DNA from: Mucilaginibacter sp. OK283
GTDB lineage: Bacteria > Bacteroidota > Bacteroidia > Sphingobacteriales > Sphingobacteriaceae
Direction of reading: 5' to 3'
Assembly (NCBI RefSeq): GCF_900110415.1
Contig: NZ_FODR01000009.1
Coordinates: 62,001 to 126,000 of the forward strand
Length of the DNA stretch: 64,000 nucleotides
The notes below the pieces were generated by a model that was not told the origin of the DNA, searched no databases, and saw nothing but the letters and a program-made list of their open reading frames with translations. How positions within the stretch are numbered: the stretch's first letter is position 1; each line of letters opens with the position of its first letter. This document shows positions 41,707 to 52,000 of the stretch, piece after piece. A program made the position numbers and the translations under genes.

Positions 41707-41785
41707 GTTCATGGATCATTGTTGATGGTTCATGGATAAAAAGTAAGCGGATTCGGCTATGATCTATGAACCATCAACCATGAAC
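41707..41785. repeat. 7-nt periodic repeat, two inverted arms (GTTCATG family)
   Basis: The left arm (41707-41734) is GTTCATG, GATCATT, GTTGATG, GTTCATG. The right arm (41758-41785) is the complement-type CATGAAC, CATCAAC, TATGAAC, TATGATC. The stop codon and last residues of the dehydrogenase gene (41774 onward) lie inside the right arm, so the array has become part of that coding sequence. Confidence 0.8.
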
Positions 41786-42769
41786 TAAATCAACCAATTT
41801 CTCCGCCATCACTTCACTTATCTTCCGGTACGAATCAAACGTCCAGCCGGCAACGTGGGGGCTTAGGATAACCTTGCCGCTTTGGCGCAATTCGTCGTAC
41901 CAGGCCTGCTCGGCCAGGGTAGGGAATTTTTCAACTTCAAGTACATCTAATCCTGCACCCAATATTTTACCTTCTTTAATGGCTTTTAATACGCTGCTTA
42001 CTTTTGCGGTTTTTCCCCTGGAGGTATTGATAAAAAATATCGGCTTTTTAAAGTGAAACAGGTATTCGTCATCAATAAGCCCATTGGTTTCTGATGTAAG
42101 CGGTACGTGTATACTTAGCACATCGCTTAGTTTTACTATCTGTTCCATGCTTACTTCGCGCGCATGGCGGTCGCTAAAGCCGGTTTTATACTTATCGTAA
42201 GCAATTACATCAACCTGGAAGCCTGATAGCTTACGGGCAAAGCTATGCCCCATATGACCATAGCCTATAATGCCAACAGTTTTTCCTTTCAGTTCGTAGC
42301 CGCGGTTGCCCTCTCGCTCCCATTTGCCATTCCTGATCTCGGCATCGCCCCGGTTAAAATTATTCATTAGTGAAAGCAATAACCCTATGGCATGTTCGCC
42401 AACAGCATCGGAGTTGCCTTCGGGCGCATTAATCAGTTTAATGCTTTTTTCGGCGGCGTAAGCCTCGTCAATATTGTCCATCCCGGCACCGGCGCGGGCC
42501 ACAAATTGCAGGTTTGTGGCCAAATCAAAAACTTGTTTGGTTACCTGGAATTTTGAGCGGATAACCAGGCCCGCGTAATTGCCTATAATTTGTAAAGCTT
42601 CTTCGGTTTTTATGATTGGCCTGTAATCGCATGTATAACCCTTGGCTTCGGCCAGCTCCATAAATATGGGATGTACATCATCAACAATTAGAATGTTATT
42701 TTTCAACTCGTCAGTAATTTTTTTATAAAAGGCGAATTTACAAACACATAGGTTATTAATGCGTAGCAT
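41774..42769 (-). CDS. D-2-hydroxyacid dehydrogenase, phosphoglycerate-dehydrogenase-like
   Basis: Up to 331 residues from the ATG at 42769. The first 22 residues look non-native, and a TTG at 42706 would start at 'KNNILIVDDVHPIF', where family similarity begins. The Rossmann motif 'VGIIGYGHMGHSFARKL', substrate Arg ('VIRSKFQV'), 'INTSRGK', 'GLDVLEVEKFP' and catalytic His in 'LSPHVAGWT' are present. There is no C-terminal ACT domain, so it is the short SerA/PdxB-like type. It oxidises a D-2-hydroxyacid with NAD; 3-phosphoglycerate is likely but not certain. The last residues 'LVHG' and the TGA are supplied by the repeat array at 41707-41785. Confidence 0.88.
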   Translation of the reverse strand: MLRINNLCVCKFAFYKKITDELKNNILIVDDVHPIFMELAEAKGYTCDYRPIIKTEEALQIIGNYAGLVIRSKFQVTKQVFDLATNLQFVARAGAGMDNIDEAYAAEKSIKLINAPEGNSDAVGEHAIGLLLSLMNNFNRGDAEIRNGKWEREGNRGYELKGKTVGIIGYGHMGHSFARKLSGFQVDVIAYDKYKTGFSDRHAREVSMEQIVKLSDVLSIHVPLTSETNGLIDDEYLFHFKKPIFFINTSRGKTAKVSSVLKAIKEGKILGAGLDVLEVEKFPTLAEQAWYDELRQSGKVILSPHVAGWTFDSYRKISEVMAEKLVDLVHG

Positions 42770-42835
42770 TTTACGGTTTTACTCATTTTTACGCTTTAAA
42801 TATATTTACATTGCAATTTTAAACCTATTGAAGCA

Positions 42836-43549
42836 ATGGAAAATCTACCTAAGCAAATAAAAACATTAAAATTATACCTGGCCCTACTTACGGTAACTAT
42901 AATTGTGTGCTTTGGCTTTATTATACGGCTGATGAGCAATCAAGCCCATTTTAAACAAATAACCGCCGAGCGGATTGACATTGTTGAGCCTGATGGTAAA
43001 ATACGCATGGCCATAAGCAATCGCCAAAGCCAGCACCCTGGCACTATCGACGGCAAACAACTGCCCAAACGCGACCGCCCAGCCGGCATGATATTTTTTA
43101 ATGATGATGGCAATGAGTGCGGCGGGTTGGTATATGATGGCGATAAAAAAAGCGCGAGTATGACCTACTCCATCGATCAGTATAAGAACGACCAGATTAT
43201 GCAGCTTCAATATAGCCAGGAAAATAATGGCCCGCAATTGCAAAGAAGCTATGGTCTGAAACTTTGGGATAAGTACGATAATTTCCCTTCATCAAAGGTT
43301 TTGGCTTATATTGATTCACTGAACAAATTAAATGATACTGTTGCATATAAAACAGGAATTGACAAGCTTAACGCATCTGGCCGGGTAACCAAAGAAAGGC
43401 TTTTTGTTGGTAAAAACGCAGGGGGCGATGTGGGCTTATTTTTGAGCGATGCCAATGGTAAGCCAAAGCTGAGGATATATATTAACAAACAAAATCAACC
43501 CGTAATTGAAACCCTGGATGATAAGGGCGCGGTGATAAAAAGCCGTTAA
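42836..43549 (+). CDS. Membrane-anchored hypothetical protein
   Basis: 237 residues. One N-terminal membrane helix ('LKLYLALLTVTIIVCFGFIIRL') is followed by a soluble domain. The start 'ITAERIDIVEPDGKIRMAISNRQ' and the end 'GLFLSDANGKPKLRIYINKQNQPVIETLDDKG' look like repeated beta elements in which a residue pattern xxDxxGKxR(I/M)xI recurs, perhaps a small beta-propeller or beta-helix. I do not recognise a named family. It is divergent from the dehydrogenase gene and is followed by the EcsC-like gene after 92 nt. Confidence 0.7.
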   Translation: MENLPKQIKTLKLYLALLTVTIIVCFGFIIRLMSNQAHFKQITAERIDIVEPDGKIRMAISNRQSQHPGTIDGKQLPKRDRPAGMIFFNDDGNECGGLVYDGDKKSASMTYSIDQYKNDQIMQLQYSQENNGPQLQRSYGLKLWDKYDNFPSSKVLAYIDSLNKLNDTVAYKTGIDKLNASGRVTKERLFVGKNAGGDVGLFLSDANGKPKLRIYINKQNQPVIETLDDKGAVIKSR

Positions 43550-43641
43550 CTTTCTGCCATATTTACCCGCTTTATTAATTGGCACGAGAATAGCTTAGTA
43601 TGTTACAAGGGCTTGCTCTTTTTGCAATAAACCAATTAAAA

Positions 43642-44196
43642 ATGAAATCATTAAAACAAATAGGCACCGATATAAAACACTATTCCGAACAATTATCGCA
43701 CGATGGGTTTAAGCAGGTGTTTGATCATATCGATCAATTGAACGTAAAAAAAGGCGTCGACAAACTTGGCCTTGATAAATTTATAAACCAGTGCGCAATT
43801 ATGGCTGCCGGCAGCGGTGCCATATCGGGCAGCGGCGGTGTTTTAACCATGGTAATAGGTATGCCTGTTGATGTGCTTAACCTGATAACCCAGCAATTCA
43901 GGGTTACTATGGCCATTATGTACCATAACAGAGGCAGCTATCAAATGGGGTTCGATGAGTTTATGAAACTGGTAGCTATATCTTTTAAAGTAGAAGCAGG
44001 TATCGCCATTAGTAAAACCATGATGGAAAGCATTGCCGAAAAGATAATCTTAAATTTAGGCGTACGCACTGCCGAAAGGTTGGTGCCGGTTGTTGGTGCT
44101 GTTATTGGCGGAACAACCAATTACTTGTTTATTAAACGGATGGCAAAATCGGTTAAGGAAATGCAAGGGCTGCCGGTGGTAATACAGGTGAATTGA
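43642..44196 (+). CDS. EcsC-family protein
   Basis: 184 residues from the ATG at 43642, preceded by 'AATTAAAA'; the frame is open to 43600. Features fitting EcsC are a helical N-terminus, a glycine-rich hydrophobic segment ('AAGSGAISGSGGVLTMVIGMPVDVLNLI'), 'QFRVTMAIMYHNRG' and a second glycine-containing hydrophobic segment ('LVPVVGAVIGGTTNYLFIKRMAKSV'). Function is poorly known; some members are associated with membranes or ABC exporters. It converges with the DUF4153 gene, separated by only 10 nt. Confidence 0.75.
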   Translation: MKSLKQIGTDIKHYSEQLSHDGFKQVFDHIDQLNVKKGVDKLGLDKFINQCAIMAAGSGAISGSGGVLTMVIGMPVDVLNLITQQFRVTMAIMYHNRGSYQMGFDEFMKLVAISFKVEAGIAISKTMMESIAEKIILNLGVRTAERLVPVVGAVIGGTTNYLFIKRMAKSVKEMQGLPVVIQVN

Positions 44197-44206
44197 TAAT
44201 CTTCTG

Positions 44207-46108
44207 TTATCTACGTTTGATGTAATAGGTGAAGGTTAAAAACATAAATTGAGGTTGTTTTCCTTTGGGGGCCGATATGCGGACATTTTCGACCTGGAGT
44301 TTTACTTCAAAGTTGTTGTTTTTGAGACTAAGCGATAAAGAATCGGACGGTATTCTGTAGATATCCGAGTAAACGTCTGCGGCTAAGCGGGATTTATATG
44401 CAGCCAGCTTTTTCGGGTCTTTCATCAATTTTTGGATAATATCGTTGGCATCAAACCGGAAGCTCTCTTTATTGATTTTTAAAATACAAACCCTGCTGTC
44501 AAGCGTAGTATGATTTAATTGTAAATCGCCAAGCTCGTCGGTTAAGCTATCAATCATATAGCCGGGGCTGTATGAAAAATCGTAGCCTTTGATGTTCCTT
44601 ATCTTGCTTTTTTCACTAAACTCATAATCGTCGGTTATCTTGGCGCTGTCGCTAACGGGATAGTCATTGGCTTCAAAGTGATGCAAGCCCAGGAAGGTTC
44701 TTGCCCATTCATATTTACTTTGTCTCAACTCGTAGCGGCTGTAAAACCCATTCATAATTGGATAATTGGGCTTTTTTATTTTTCCTAACGAGTCGGATAC
44801 AATGGCAAGATCCTTGTTAAAGTAAGGCTGTAACGGCGATAAATCGTATTTACTCACAAAATAATTTAGGGTAGCTACTATCTTACTGCCATCCTTAACA
44901 TTCACTTTAGTACTGTCAACCTTGATAAATTTGCCATTTTTTAAAGCGTTATATTTTTCAAAAAACTTAACTATAATGCGCTTTTGCGAATACAAACTCA
45001 CCGAAAATGCACTCTGTGGTCCGTAAACCGATAACAGTGTTAGTATGCAAAGCGATATGGGAATCAGCTTTATGTTTTGTTTTTTGAAGGCTAAAAAGTA
45101 AACAGAGATAAATAAAAGCCAGCAGGCCAGCGCCAATAAAAAGTAACGCCACTCGGTAATGCCATATTTAAATACCCGGGCACCTACAGCCACAAATAGC
45201 AGGCCCAGTAGCGGGATTAAAAAAAAATAAAAATTGCGGGCATAAGTTTTGATCCATCTGTTTTCGGCTTGCTCACGCACCGGGTAAACCAACAGTAAAG
45301 ATAATATGCCGAAAACGGCGTATCCGAGGATAAGGTTTGACACCAGGCCCTTAGGCAAGCTCCATTGTATTAATATTTTCAACCCGTAAGCCAGCAGGAT
45401 AAGCAGGTAAATGGTAGATAAAGGAATAAGCACATATTGGGCAAAATTCTTTAACCCCTTTGGGTAACTTAAATCGGCATCAAGTGATTGGGTATCCTGG
45501 GGTACTCCTGCTAAAAAAATCGTTGTTGTAAAAATGCCCACTATCCAAATCCAAAGGATGGCATAAGTATCCCACTCAAATTTAAAATTGAACAAAAAGT
45601 TGGTTGCACCAATAGCTACAGCAACGCCTAAAAACAAAGCTGCGCCGAATTGGACGCTAAGTAAAAACCGTAAAAAAAGGGTGCGGTTAAACTGCCAAAA
45701 CCCATTAACTTGCCCCTTGCCCGTAAATGCCGCAAAGGCAACCAGTAAATGAAACGAAAGCGATAGCAGGAAAAACCGGATATAATCGGCTTCGCGGGCG
45801 ATAGGATTGATGATGAAAATGAGCGAAGCTGCAAAAAGCGCAGCTATGGTTTTTATAATGAGTTTATTTTGTTTGCTAAACTGCCGGCTTTGTGTAAATA
45901 GCGTGGCCGACAGGCTTAAAAGCAAACCCAGGTTGGCCGTCATCACCCCGCGCATCAGCCAGCCTTCATGTACCCGGTTCAAATGGCGAAGTTCCACCTC
46001 GATAGTGCCTGCTATGGTGCCAATAAGGGCAAAAAATAATTCAAAGGGATAGCGCTTTAAGGTGGACAGAAAGCCTTCGGCCAGCGTTTTTATGGATGGG
46101 AATTTCAT
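44207..46108 (-). CDS. DUF4153-type polytopic membrane protein
   Basis: 633 residues. Roughly the first 390 residues contain about ten to twelve hydrophobic helices ('YPFELFFALIGTIAGTIEVEL', 'LILLAYGLKILIQW', 'FYFFLIPLLGLLFVAVGARV' and others). The last 240 residues form a soluble domain with 'GYDFSYSPGYMIDSL'. The layout matches DUF4153 proteins of Bacteroidota, whose function is unknown. A role as a membrane sensor or transporter cannot be decided. It is divergent from the pdhB-like gene. Confidence 0.75.
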   Translation of the reverse strand: MKFPSIKTLAEGFLSTLKRYPFELFFALIGTIAGTIEVELRHLNRVHEGWLMRGVMTANLGLLLSLSATLFTQSRQFSKQNKLIIKTIAALFAASLIFIINPIAREADYIRFFLLSLSFHLLVAFAAFTGKGQVNGFWQFNRTLFLRFLLSVQFGAALFLGVAVAIGATNFLFNFKFEWDTYAILWIWIVGIFTTTIFLAGVPQDTQSLDADLSYPKGLKNFAQYVLIPLSTIYLLILLAYGLKILIQWSLPKGLVSNLILGYAVFGILSLLLVYPVREQAENRWIKTYARNFYFFLIPLLGLLFVAVGARVFKYGITEWRYFLLALACWLLFISVYFLAFKKQNIKLIPISLCILTLLSVYGPQSAFSVSLYSQKRIIVKFFEKYNALKNGKFIKVDSTKVNVKDGSKIVATLNYFVSKYDLSPLQPYFNKDLAIVSDSLGKIKKPNYPIMNGFYSRYELRQSKYEWARTFLGLHHFEANDYPVSDSAKITDDYEFSEKSKIRNIKGYDFSYSPGYMIDSLTDELGDLQLNHTTLDSRVCILKINKESFRFDANDIIQKLMKDPKKLAAYKSRLAADVYSDIYRIPSDSLSLSLKNNNFEVKLQVENVRISAPKGKQPQFMFLTFTYYIKRR

Positions 46109-46197
46109 TGCGACAGGGTTTATACAGGCAATGTAAGTACAATTTGTAAAATATCTATACTAAAAAAGTAAACTGCGTGGGTGGCAATTGCATTTCA

Positions 46198-46217
46198 CAC
46201 ATTAGTGATTATATTTG
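46198..46217 (+). promoter_or_regulatory. Promoter of the E1-beta gene
   Basis: TTG at 46198-46200 sits near TATATTTG at 46210-46217 but only 9 nt apart, so it is not the -33 box. TATATTTGC is a perfect -7 element and supports a promoter here; initiation would be near 46224, about 26 nt before the ATG at 46250. Confidence 0.6.
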
Positions 46218-46249
46218 CGGTCGCAAAAAACATCATTTTATACAATATA

Positions 46250-47233
46250 ATGAGAGAAATACAATTCAGAGAAGCGCTACGTGAGGCCATGGTCGAAGAA
46301 ATGCGCAACGACGGAAATATATACCTGATGGGTGAAGAGGTTGCCGAATATAATGGTGCCTACAAAGTAAGCCAGGGTATGCTAGATGAATTTGGTGCTA
46401 AACGCGTTATTGATACGCCCATCTCTGAATTAGGCTTTGCCGGTATTGGCATCGGTTCGGCTATGAATGGCTTACGCCCGATCATCGAGTTCATGACCTT
46501 TAACTTTTCGTTAGTGGCTATCGATCAGATCATCAATGGTGCGGCCAAAATCATGTCGATGAGCGGTGGCCAGTTTTCTGTACCAATCGTTTTCCGTGGC
46601 CCAACCGGTAATGCGGGTATGCTTAGTTCGCAGCACTCACAATGCTTCGAAAACTGGTATGCCAACTGCCCGGGTTTGAAGGTTGTTGTTCCATCAAACC
46701 CTTACGATGCAAAAGGCTTATTAAAATCTGCAATATTGGATCCCGATCCGGTTATTTTCATGGAATCGGAATTGATGTATGGCGATAAAGGCGAAGTGCC
46801 GGAAGAAACATACTATATCCCATTGGGTAAAGCCAAAGTGGTAACAGAAGGTACCGATGTAACTTTGGTAGGTTTCGGTAAGATCATGAAAGTGGTTATT
46901 GCCGCTGCTGCCGAATTGGCAAAAGAAGGCATCAACGCCGAAGTGATAGATTTACGTACTGTGCGCCCTATCGATTACGAAACTGTGATCAATTCGGTAA
47001 AAAAAACAAACCGTTTGGTAATTATTGAAGAAAGCTGGCCTTTGGGTTCAATTGCTACCGAGGTTGCCTTTAAAGTGCAAAAAGATGCTTTTGATTACCT
47101 TGATGCGCCTATACTGCGTATTATGGGTGGCGATGTTCCGTTGCCTTATGCGCCAACTTTAATACAGGAATACCTGCCAAACCCTGAAAGGGTTGTTAAA
47201 GCTGTTAAAGAGGTAATGTACGTTACTAAGTAA
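46250..47233 (+). CDS. pdhB: Pyruvate dehydrogenase E1 component, beta subunit
   Basis: 327 residues from the ATG at 46250; the frame is open to 46181 but similarity begins at 'MREIQFREALREAMVEEM'. Hallmarks of the transketolase-like E1-beta chain: 'GEEVAEYNGAYKVSQGMLDEFG', 'DTPISELGFAGIGIGSAMNGLRPIIEFM' and 'GPTGNAGMLSSQHSQCFENWYANCPGLKVVVPS', with the C-terminal swivel domain 'DLRTVRPIDYETVINSVKKTNRLVIIEE'. It forms the ThDP site together with an alpha chain that is not adjacent here, as is common in this phylum. It closes with a good terminator at 47293-47322. Confidence 0.95.
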   Translation: MREIQFREALREAMVEEMRNDGNIYLMGEEVAEYNGAYKVSQGMLDEFGAKRVIDTPISELGFAGIGIGSAMNGLRPIIEFMTFNFSLVAIDQIINGAAKIMSMSGGQFSVPIVFRGPTGNAGMLSSQHSQCFENWYANCPGLKVVVPSNPYDAKGLLKSAILDPDPVIFMESELMYGDKGEVPEETYYIPLGKAKVVTEGTDVTLVGFGKIMKVVIAAAAELAKEGINAEVIDLRTVRPIDYETVINSVKKTNRLVIIEESWPLGSIATEVAFKVQKDAFDYLDAPILRIMGGDVPLPYAPTLIQEYLPNPERVVKAVKEVMYVTK

Positions 47234-47292
47234 TTACACGATTTAAGGATTGACAGGGTTTTTCTTGTTGCTTTTAAAATTTAAATAATATC

Positions 47293-47322
47293 AAAAAGCC
47301 CGGTATTTGTATCGGGCTTTTT
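47293..47322. terminator. Terminator after pdhB
   Basis: AAAAAGCCCGGTA pairs with TATCGGGCTTTTT (one G-U) around TTTG. The symmetric A/T tracts allow function on both strands, but it lies 60 nt after the pdhB stop. Confidence 0.85.
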
Positions 47323-47393
47323 GCTTTAAAACAAATACACAATAGAAGGATCAACCGTAAAAGACAGCAACGGCAACGTCCTCAATAAGAGGA

Positions 47394-47488
47394 TTGTCAT
47401 CCTGAACGTAGTGAAGGATCTATTCGCGAACTTTTCCGTCGGCGATGCATGTCGGTTAACAAATTCTTCACTCCGTTCAGAATGACAA
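47394..47488. repeat. 95-bp REP/MITE-like inverted repeat
   Basis: The ends are inverted: TTGTCATCCTGAACGTAGTG on the left and, read on the other strand from the right, TTGTCATTCTGAACGGAGTG, continuing GAAGGAT versus GAAGAAT. The centre (47425-47455) is GC-rich. This 'CTGAACGNAGTGAAG' form is a well-known scattered intergenic element type in Sphingobacteria and other groups. The rest of the gap 47234-47609 has only the terminator. Confidence 0.8.
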
Positions 47489-47609
47489 AGGGGTTATTTA
47501 TAACATGTCATGGGTGGGTACGAAGGATGACAGGGAAATTTGATATTTTATGAGGGCAGCTTGGTTAGAGTAGTTTTTCACCTCAACGCAATTTACACAG
47601 CTAAATAGC

Positions 47610-49070
47610 CTACCGCCACCCTCCACCTACCGCCTGGTACAAATTCACCGAGCTTAGAAATATATTTCGCTTAATGTTGGTTAGTTCCAGTTCGGCATCC
47701 AGTACACTGCGTTGGGCGGTAATAATCTCGAGGTAATTGGCGCGGCCAACCAGGTAAAGATCATTAGCTACCGATAGGGCGTTATTGAGCGCTTGCAACT
47801 CCTGTTGTTTAAATTCAAAAGCCTGTTTGTAATTGCTGATGCCGCTCAGGTTGTTATTAACCTCCTGGAAACCCGATAGGATAGTTTTCTGGTAATTATA
47901 AACCGCTATCTTTTCTTCGGCAATGGTACGTTCATATTCCGCATTTATGCCCTTGCGGTTGAATACAGGCGCTGTAAGCCCGCCAATCAACCCATAGGTA
48001 AACGAGCCGGGGTTAAATAGCAAACCCGCGTTAAAGCTGTTATAGCCCGCGTACGGCGTTAAGGTAAGTGTAGGGAAAAAGCTGGCCCTGGCCGTTTTAA
48101 TATCGGCATTCATGGCCGTTAGTTCCAGCTCGGCAGCGCGGATATCAGGACGGTTAAGTAATAACTGTGACGGCACGCCCGCTCCAATAATTACCGGCAA
48201 GGCGATTTTCATGATAGACGTATCCCTTGTGATTTTTCCTTTAAAACTACCCGATAAAAAATTGAGATGGTTTTCGGTTTCGGTTATTTGCTGCAGGGTT
48301 GTGTATTGCAGGCCTTTGGTCCGCGCCAATTGGGCCTCAAATTGCTGTACGGCAAGCTCGGTAGCCCGGCCGCCCAGTTTTTGAATTTTTACAATTTCCA
48401 GCGCATTATCCTGTAGCGCTATGTTTTTTTTGATGATAGCCAACTCTGCATCAAGCGCCAGCAACTGGTAATATAGCCCGGCTATTTGTGCCGTAAGCTG
48501 GGTTGTAATTAGCCGGTACCCGCTTTGGCTGGCCAGGAAACGGGCAAAGGCGGCCTTTTTTTGGTTACCTAATTTACCCCACAGGTCAACCTCCCATGAA
48601 CTTTGAAAACCCAGGAAATAATTGGGCGTTGGGTTTGGGATGTGCTGGTTGCCATTAATGTTTTGCGAAAAATTGGTATCGTAATTACCAACGCCGTTTT
48701 GCGTATAATCACCATATTTTTCCAGCCCGACATTGGCCGCGATATTAACGGTTGGTAATAATTTCGACGCGCTGAACCTGAGGTTGGCACGCGATGCTTC
48801 TACGCGTTGCAATGCCGTGAGTATATCCGGGCTGGCCTTTAGCGCGGTATCAATAAGGCTGATGAGTTTTTGATCGCCAAAAAACTGGCTGATGGGTAGG
48901 GCTGCTATGGTTATAGTATCCTTGCTGCTGCCAAAGGTGCCGGGTAAATTAGCGGCTGCATCCGAACCCGTAACGGGCTTATAAGTTTTGCAGCCAGCCA
49001 TTAAAATCAATAAAAACGCGGTATTCAGGATATATAAATTTGCTTTTTTTAGCATGGGTAGCTTTTTCAT
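47610..49070 (-). CDS. Outer-membrane efflux channel (TolC/NodT-type OMF lipoprotein)
   Basis: 486 residues, or 481 from the ATG at 49055. Lipobox 'LMAGC' precedes the mature protein. Two OEP repeats with long helices are seen ('DILTALQRVEASRANLRFSASKLLPTVN', 'PSQLLLNRPDIRAAELELTAMNADIKTARASFFPTL'), the second being the RPDI(R)AAE signature of NodT-type channels. It forms the trimeric exit duct for the adjacent RND pump. Its ATG overlaps the pump's stop codon by one base (TAATG), implying translational coupling. It is the last gene of the efflux operon. Confidence 0.95.
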   Translation of the reverse strand: MKKLPMLKKANLYILNTAFLLILMAGCKTYKPVTGSDAAANLPGTFGSSKDTITIAALPISQFFGDQKLISLIDTALKASPDILTALQRVEASRANLRFSASKLLPTVNIAANVGLEKYGDYTQNGVGNYDTNFSQNINGNQHIPNPTPNYFLGFQSSWEVDLWGKLGNQKKAAFARFLASQSGYRLITTQLTAQIAGLYYQLLALDAELAIIKKNIALQDNALEIVKIQKLGGRATELAVQQFEAQLARTKGLQYTTLQQITETENHLNFLSGSFKGKITRDTSIMKIALPVIIGAGVPSQLLLNRPDIRAAELELTAMNADIKTARASFFPTLTLTPYAGYNSFNAGLLFNPGSFTYGLIGGLTAPVFNRKGINAEYERTIAEEKIAVYNYQKTILSGFQEVNNNLSGISNYKQAFEFKQQELQALNNALSVANDLYLVGRANYLEIITAQRSVLDAELELTNIKRNIFLSSVNLYQAVGGGWR

Positions 49071-52000
49071 TAGTTAACAATTTCCATTTCATGGTGCATT
49101 TCGGTAAGCGGCTCTTCGGGCGTTTTATGTTTACGCGCTGCTAATCCGGCAAATATTACATACAGGCCGGGTATTAATATTACACCGAAGATGGTTCCCA
49201 TCAGCATTCCTCCTGCCGCCGCAGTACCTATCGACCGGTTGCCCATGGCCCCCGCACCATCGGCAATACATAATGGAATTAAGCCGGCAATAAAGGCCAG
49301 CGATGTCATCAGGATAGGCCGTAAGCGGGATACAGCGCCTTCAATAGCCGCTTTAACTATGGTTAAGCCCTCTTTTTGCCGCTGGATGGCGAATTCTACT
49401 ATCAGGATGGCGTTTTTGCCCAGCAAGCCAATGAGCATTACCAGGGCCACCTGCGCGTAAATATTGTTTTCGAGCCCGGTTATCTTTAAAAAGAAAAAAG
49501 CGCCGAAAATACCGGTAGGTAACGATAGGATAACAGGCAGCGGCAACAAAAAGCTTTCGTACTGTGCGGCCAGCAACAGGTAAACAAATATTAAACAGAT
49601 GATGAAAATGTAAATAGCCTGGTTGCCCGATAAGATCTGTTCCCTCGTCATCCCCGACCATTCAAAGGTATAACCCTTGGGTAGCTTTTGTTTGGCTATC
49701 CGTTCAATAGCGGCGTTGGCATCGCCGCTGCTGAAACCTTTAGCCGCATCGCCGGTAACCATGGCCGATGTGTACATGTTGTAGCGGGTAAGCTGCTCGG
49801 GGCCAAATACTTTTTCCATTTTAACAAAAGTGGAAAATGGCACCATTTCGCCCCTATCGTTTTTAACCTGCAGGTTTAAAACATCCTCGGGCCGGGCGCG
49901 GTACTCGGGCGCGGCCTGCACCATCACTTTATACATTTGCCCGAAGCGGATAAAGTTGGATGCATAAAAACTGCCCATTAAGGTTTGCAGGGTCGACATC
50001 GCTTTATCAACCGTAATTCCCTTTTGGGCCGCTGTTTGCTGATCGACGGAGATCATGTACTGCGGAAAATTTGGATCGAAACTGGTAAACGCGCCCGAAA
50101 TTTCGGGCGAGGCATTTAGCGCGTCCACAAAATCCTTAGTTACTTTGGCTGCTTTTTGCAGATCGCCCTGCCCGGAGCGGTCAAGTACCCTGATCTCGAA
50201 ACCGCTGGAGTTACCAAAGCCCGGAACCGTTGGCGGCGGAAAATACTGGATTGATGCATCGCCTATGTTTTTGGTTTTTGCTGTCAGCGTGGCAATAATA
50301 TCTTCTAACGATTCCTTGCGCTCATCCCATGGTTTCAGGTTAATCATGGCCATGCCGTAGGATGCACCCGCAATTTCGTTTACCAAGCTATACCCCGATA
50401 AAGTGGATACCGACTCAATTGCCTTGATGCTTTTGGTTTTACTTGCTATCTCTTTTAAAACCTGCTCGGTACGCTCAACTGTTGCGCCGGCTGGTGTGGT
50501 TACGTTTACGTAAATCATCCCCTGGTCTTCGGTAGGGATAAAGCCTGTTGGTAATATAGCGCTGGTGCCCCACGTAAGCACAAAAAAGCCCATCAGCAAG
50601 GCAATAGTTATTCCTTTGCGTGGCGACAGGAAGGTCATGAAGCCCGAGTACTTGTTTTGCAGGCCATCATAGCGTTTATTAAAGCCGGTAAAAAAGCGTT
50701 GGGTTAGGCTTTTCTTTTTAGGCACGGGGTTATGCTTTAGCATAATGGCGCAAAGTGCGGGGGTAAGTGTTAAAGCATTCACGCCTGATATCACAATTGA
50801 GATGGCCAGCGTAAGCGAAAACTGGCGATAAAATACCCCAACCGGCCCCGACATGAACGCTACCGGCACAAATACTGCCGACATAACCAGCGTAATGGCT
50901 ACAATAGCCCCGCTGATCTCTTTCATGGCCTGTATGGTGGCATCCATAGCGTTCATATGCTCTTCGGTCATTTTTACGTGTACGGCCTCAACCACCACAA
51001 TGGCATTATCCACCACAATACCGATAGCCAGCACCAGCGCGAACAGTGTAAGCAGGTTGATGGAGAAGCCCAGCAACTGCATAAAAAAAAGCGAACCAAT
51101 TAGCGCCACGGGTACAGCCAAAGCAGGTATTAATGTTGAGCGGAAATCCTGCAGGAAAATGAACACTACAATAAATACCAATATAAAAGCCTCTACAAGG
51201 GTGCGCAGCACTTCATGGATAGATGCATCCAAAAAACGCGACACATCGTAATTAACATTAAAACTCATGCCTGCCGGGAACGAACTTTTCTTAAGCTCGG
51301 CCATGCGTGTTTTAATGTTGTTGATAACATCCCGCGCATTTGAGCCTGGGCGTTGTTTTATCATGATAGATGCTGATGGCTTACCATCGGTATTGGATAC
51401 CATGCTGTAGGTAAGCGAGCCAAATTCAACATCGGCAATTTCTTTCAGTTTTAATACAGAGCCGCCTTCTTCGGCACGGATAACAATGTTTTCATATTGT
51501 TTGGGCTCAAAAAACTTACCCGGATAGCGCAAAACATATTGCAGCATTTGCGGCGATTTATCTGAGCTTTGCCCGGTTTTACCCGGCGCGGCTTCCACGT
51601 TTTGCGCGCGAATGGCATCAATAACATCATCGGTAGATACCTTGTAAGCCATCATCCTATCGGGCTTTAACCAAACCCGCATAGAATATTCCTTTGCGCC
51701 CATAATTTCGGCACGGCCAACGCCGTCAATACGTTTAAGTTCCTGTAGTACGTTGATGTCGGTAAAGTTGTAAATGAATTTCTCGTCCATGCCGGGGTCT
51801 TCGCTGATGATGTTCAGGTACATCAGCATACTGTTCACCTCTTTTTCGGTAGTTACCCCGGCTTTAATCACCTCTTCGGGCATCTCGTCAATAATAGTGG
51901 CAACTCGGCCTTGTACGTTTACCGCAGCCTGGTCGGGATCGACCCCAACGTTAAAATAAATCTGTATCACCGTAAGCCCGTCGTTGCTGCAAACGGTGGT

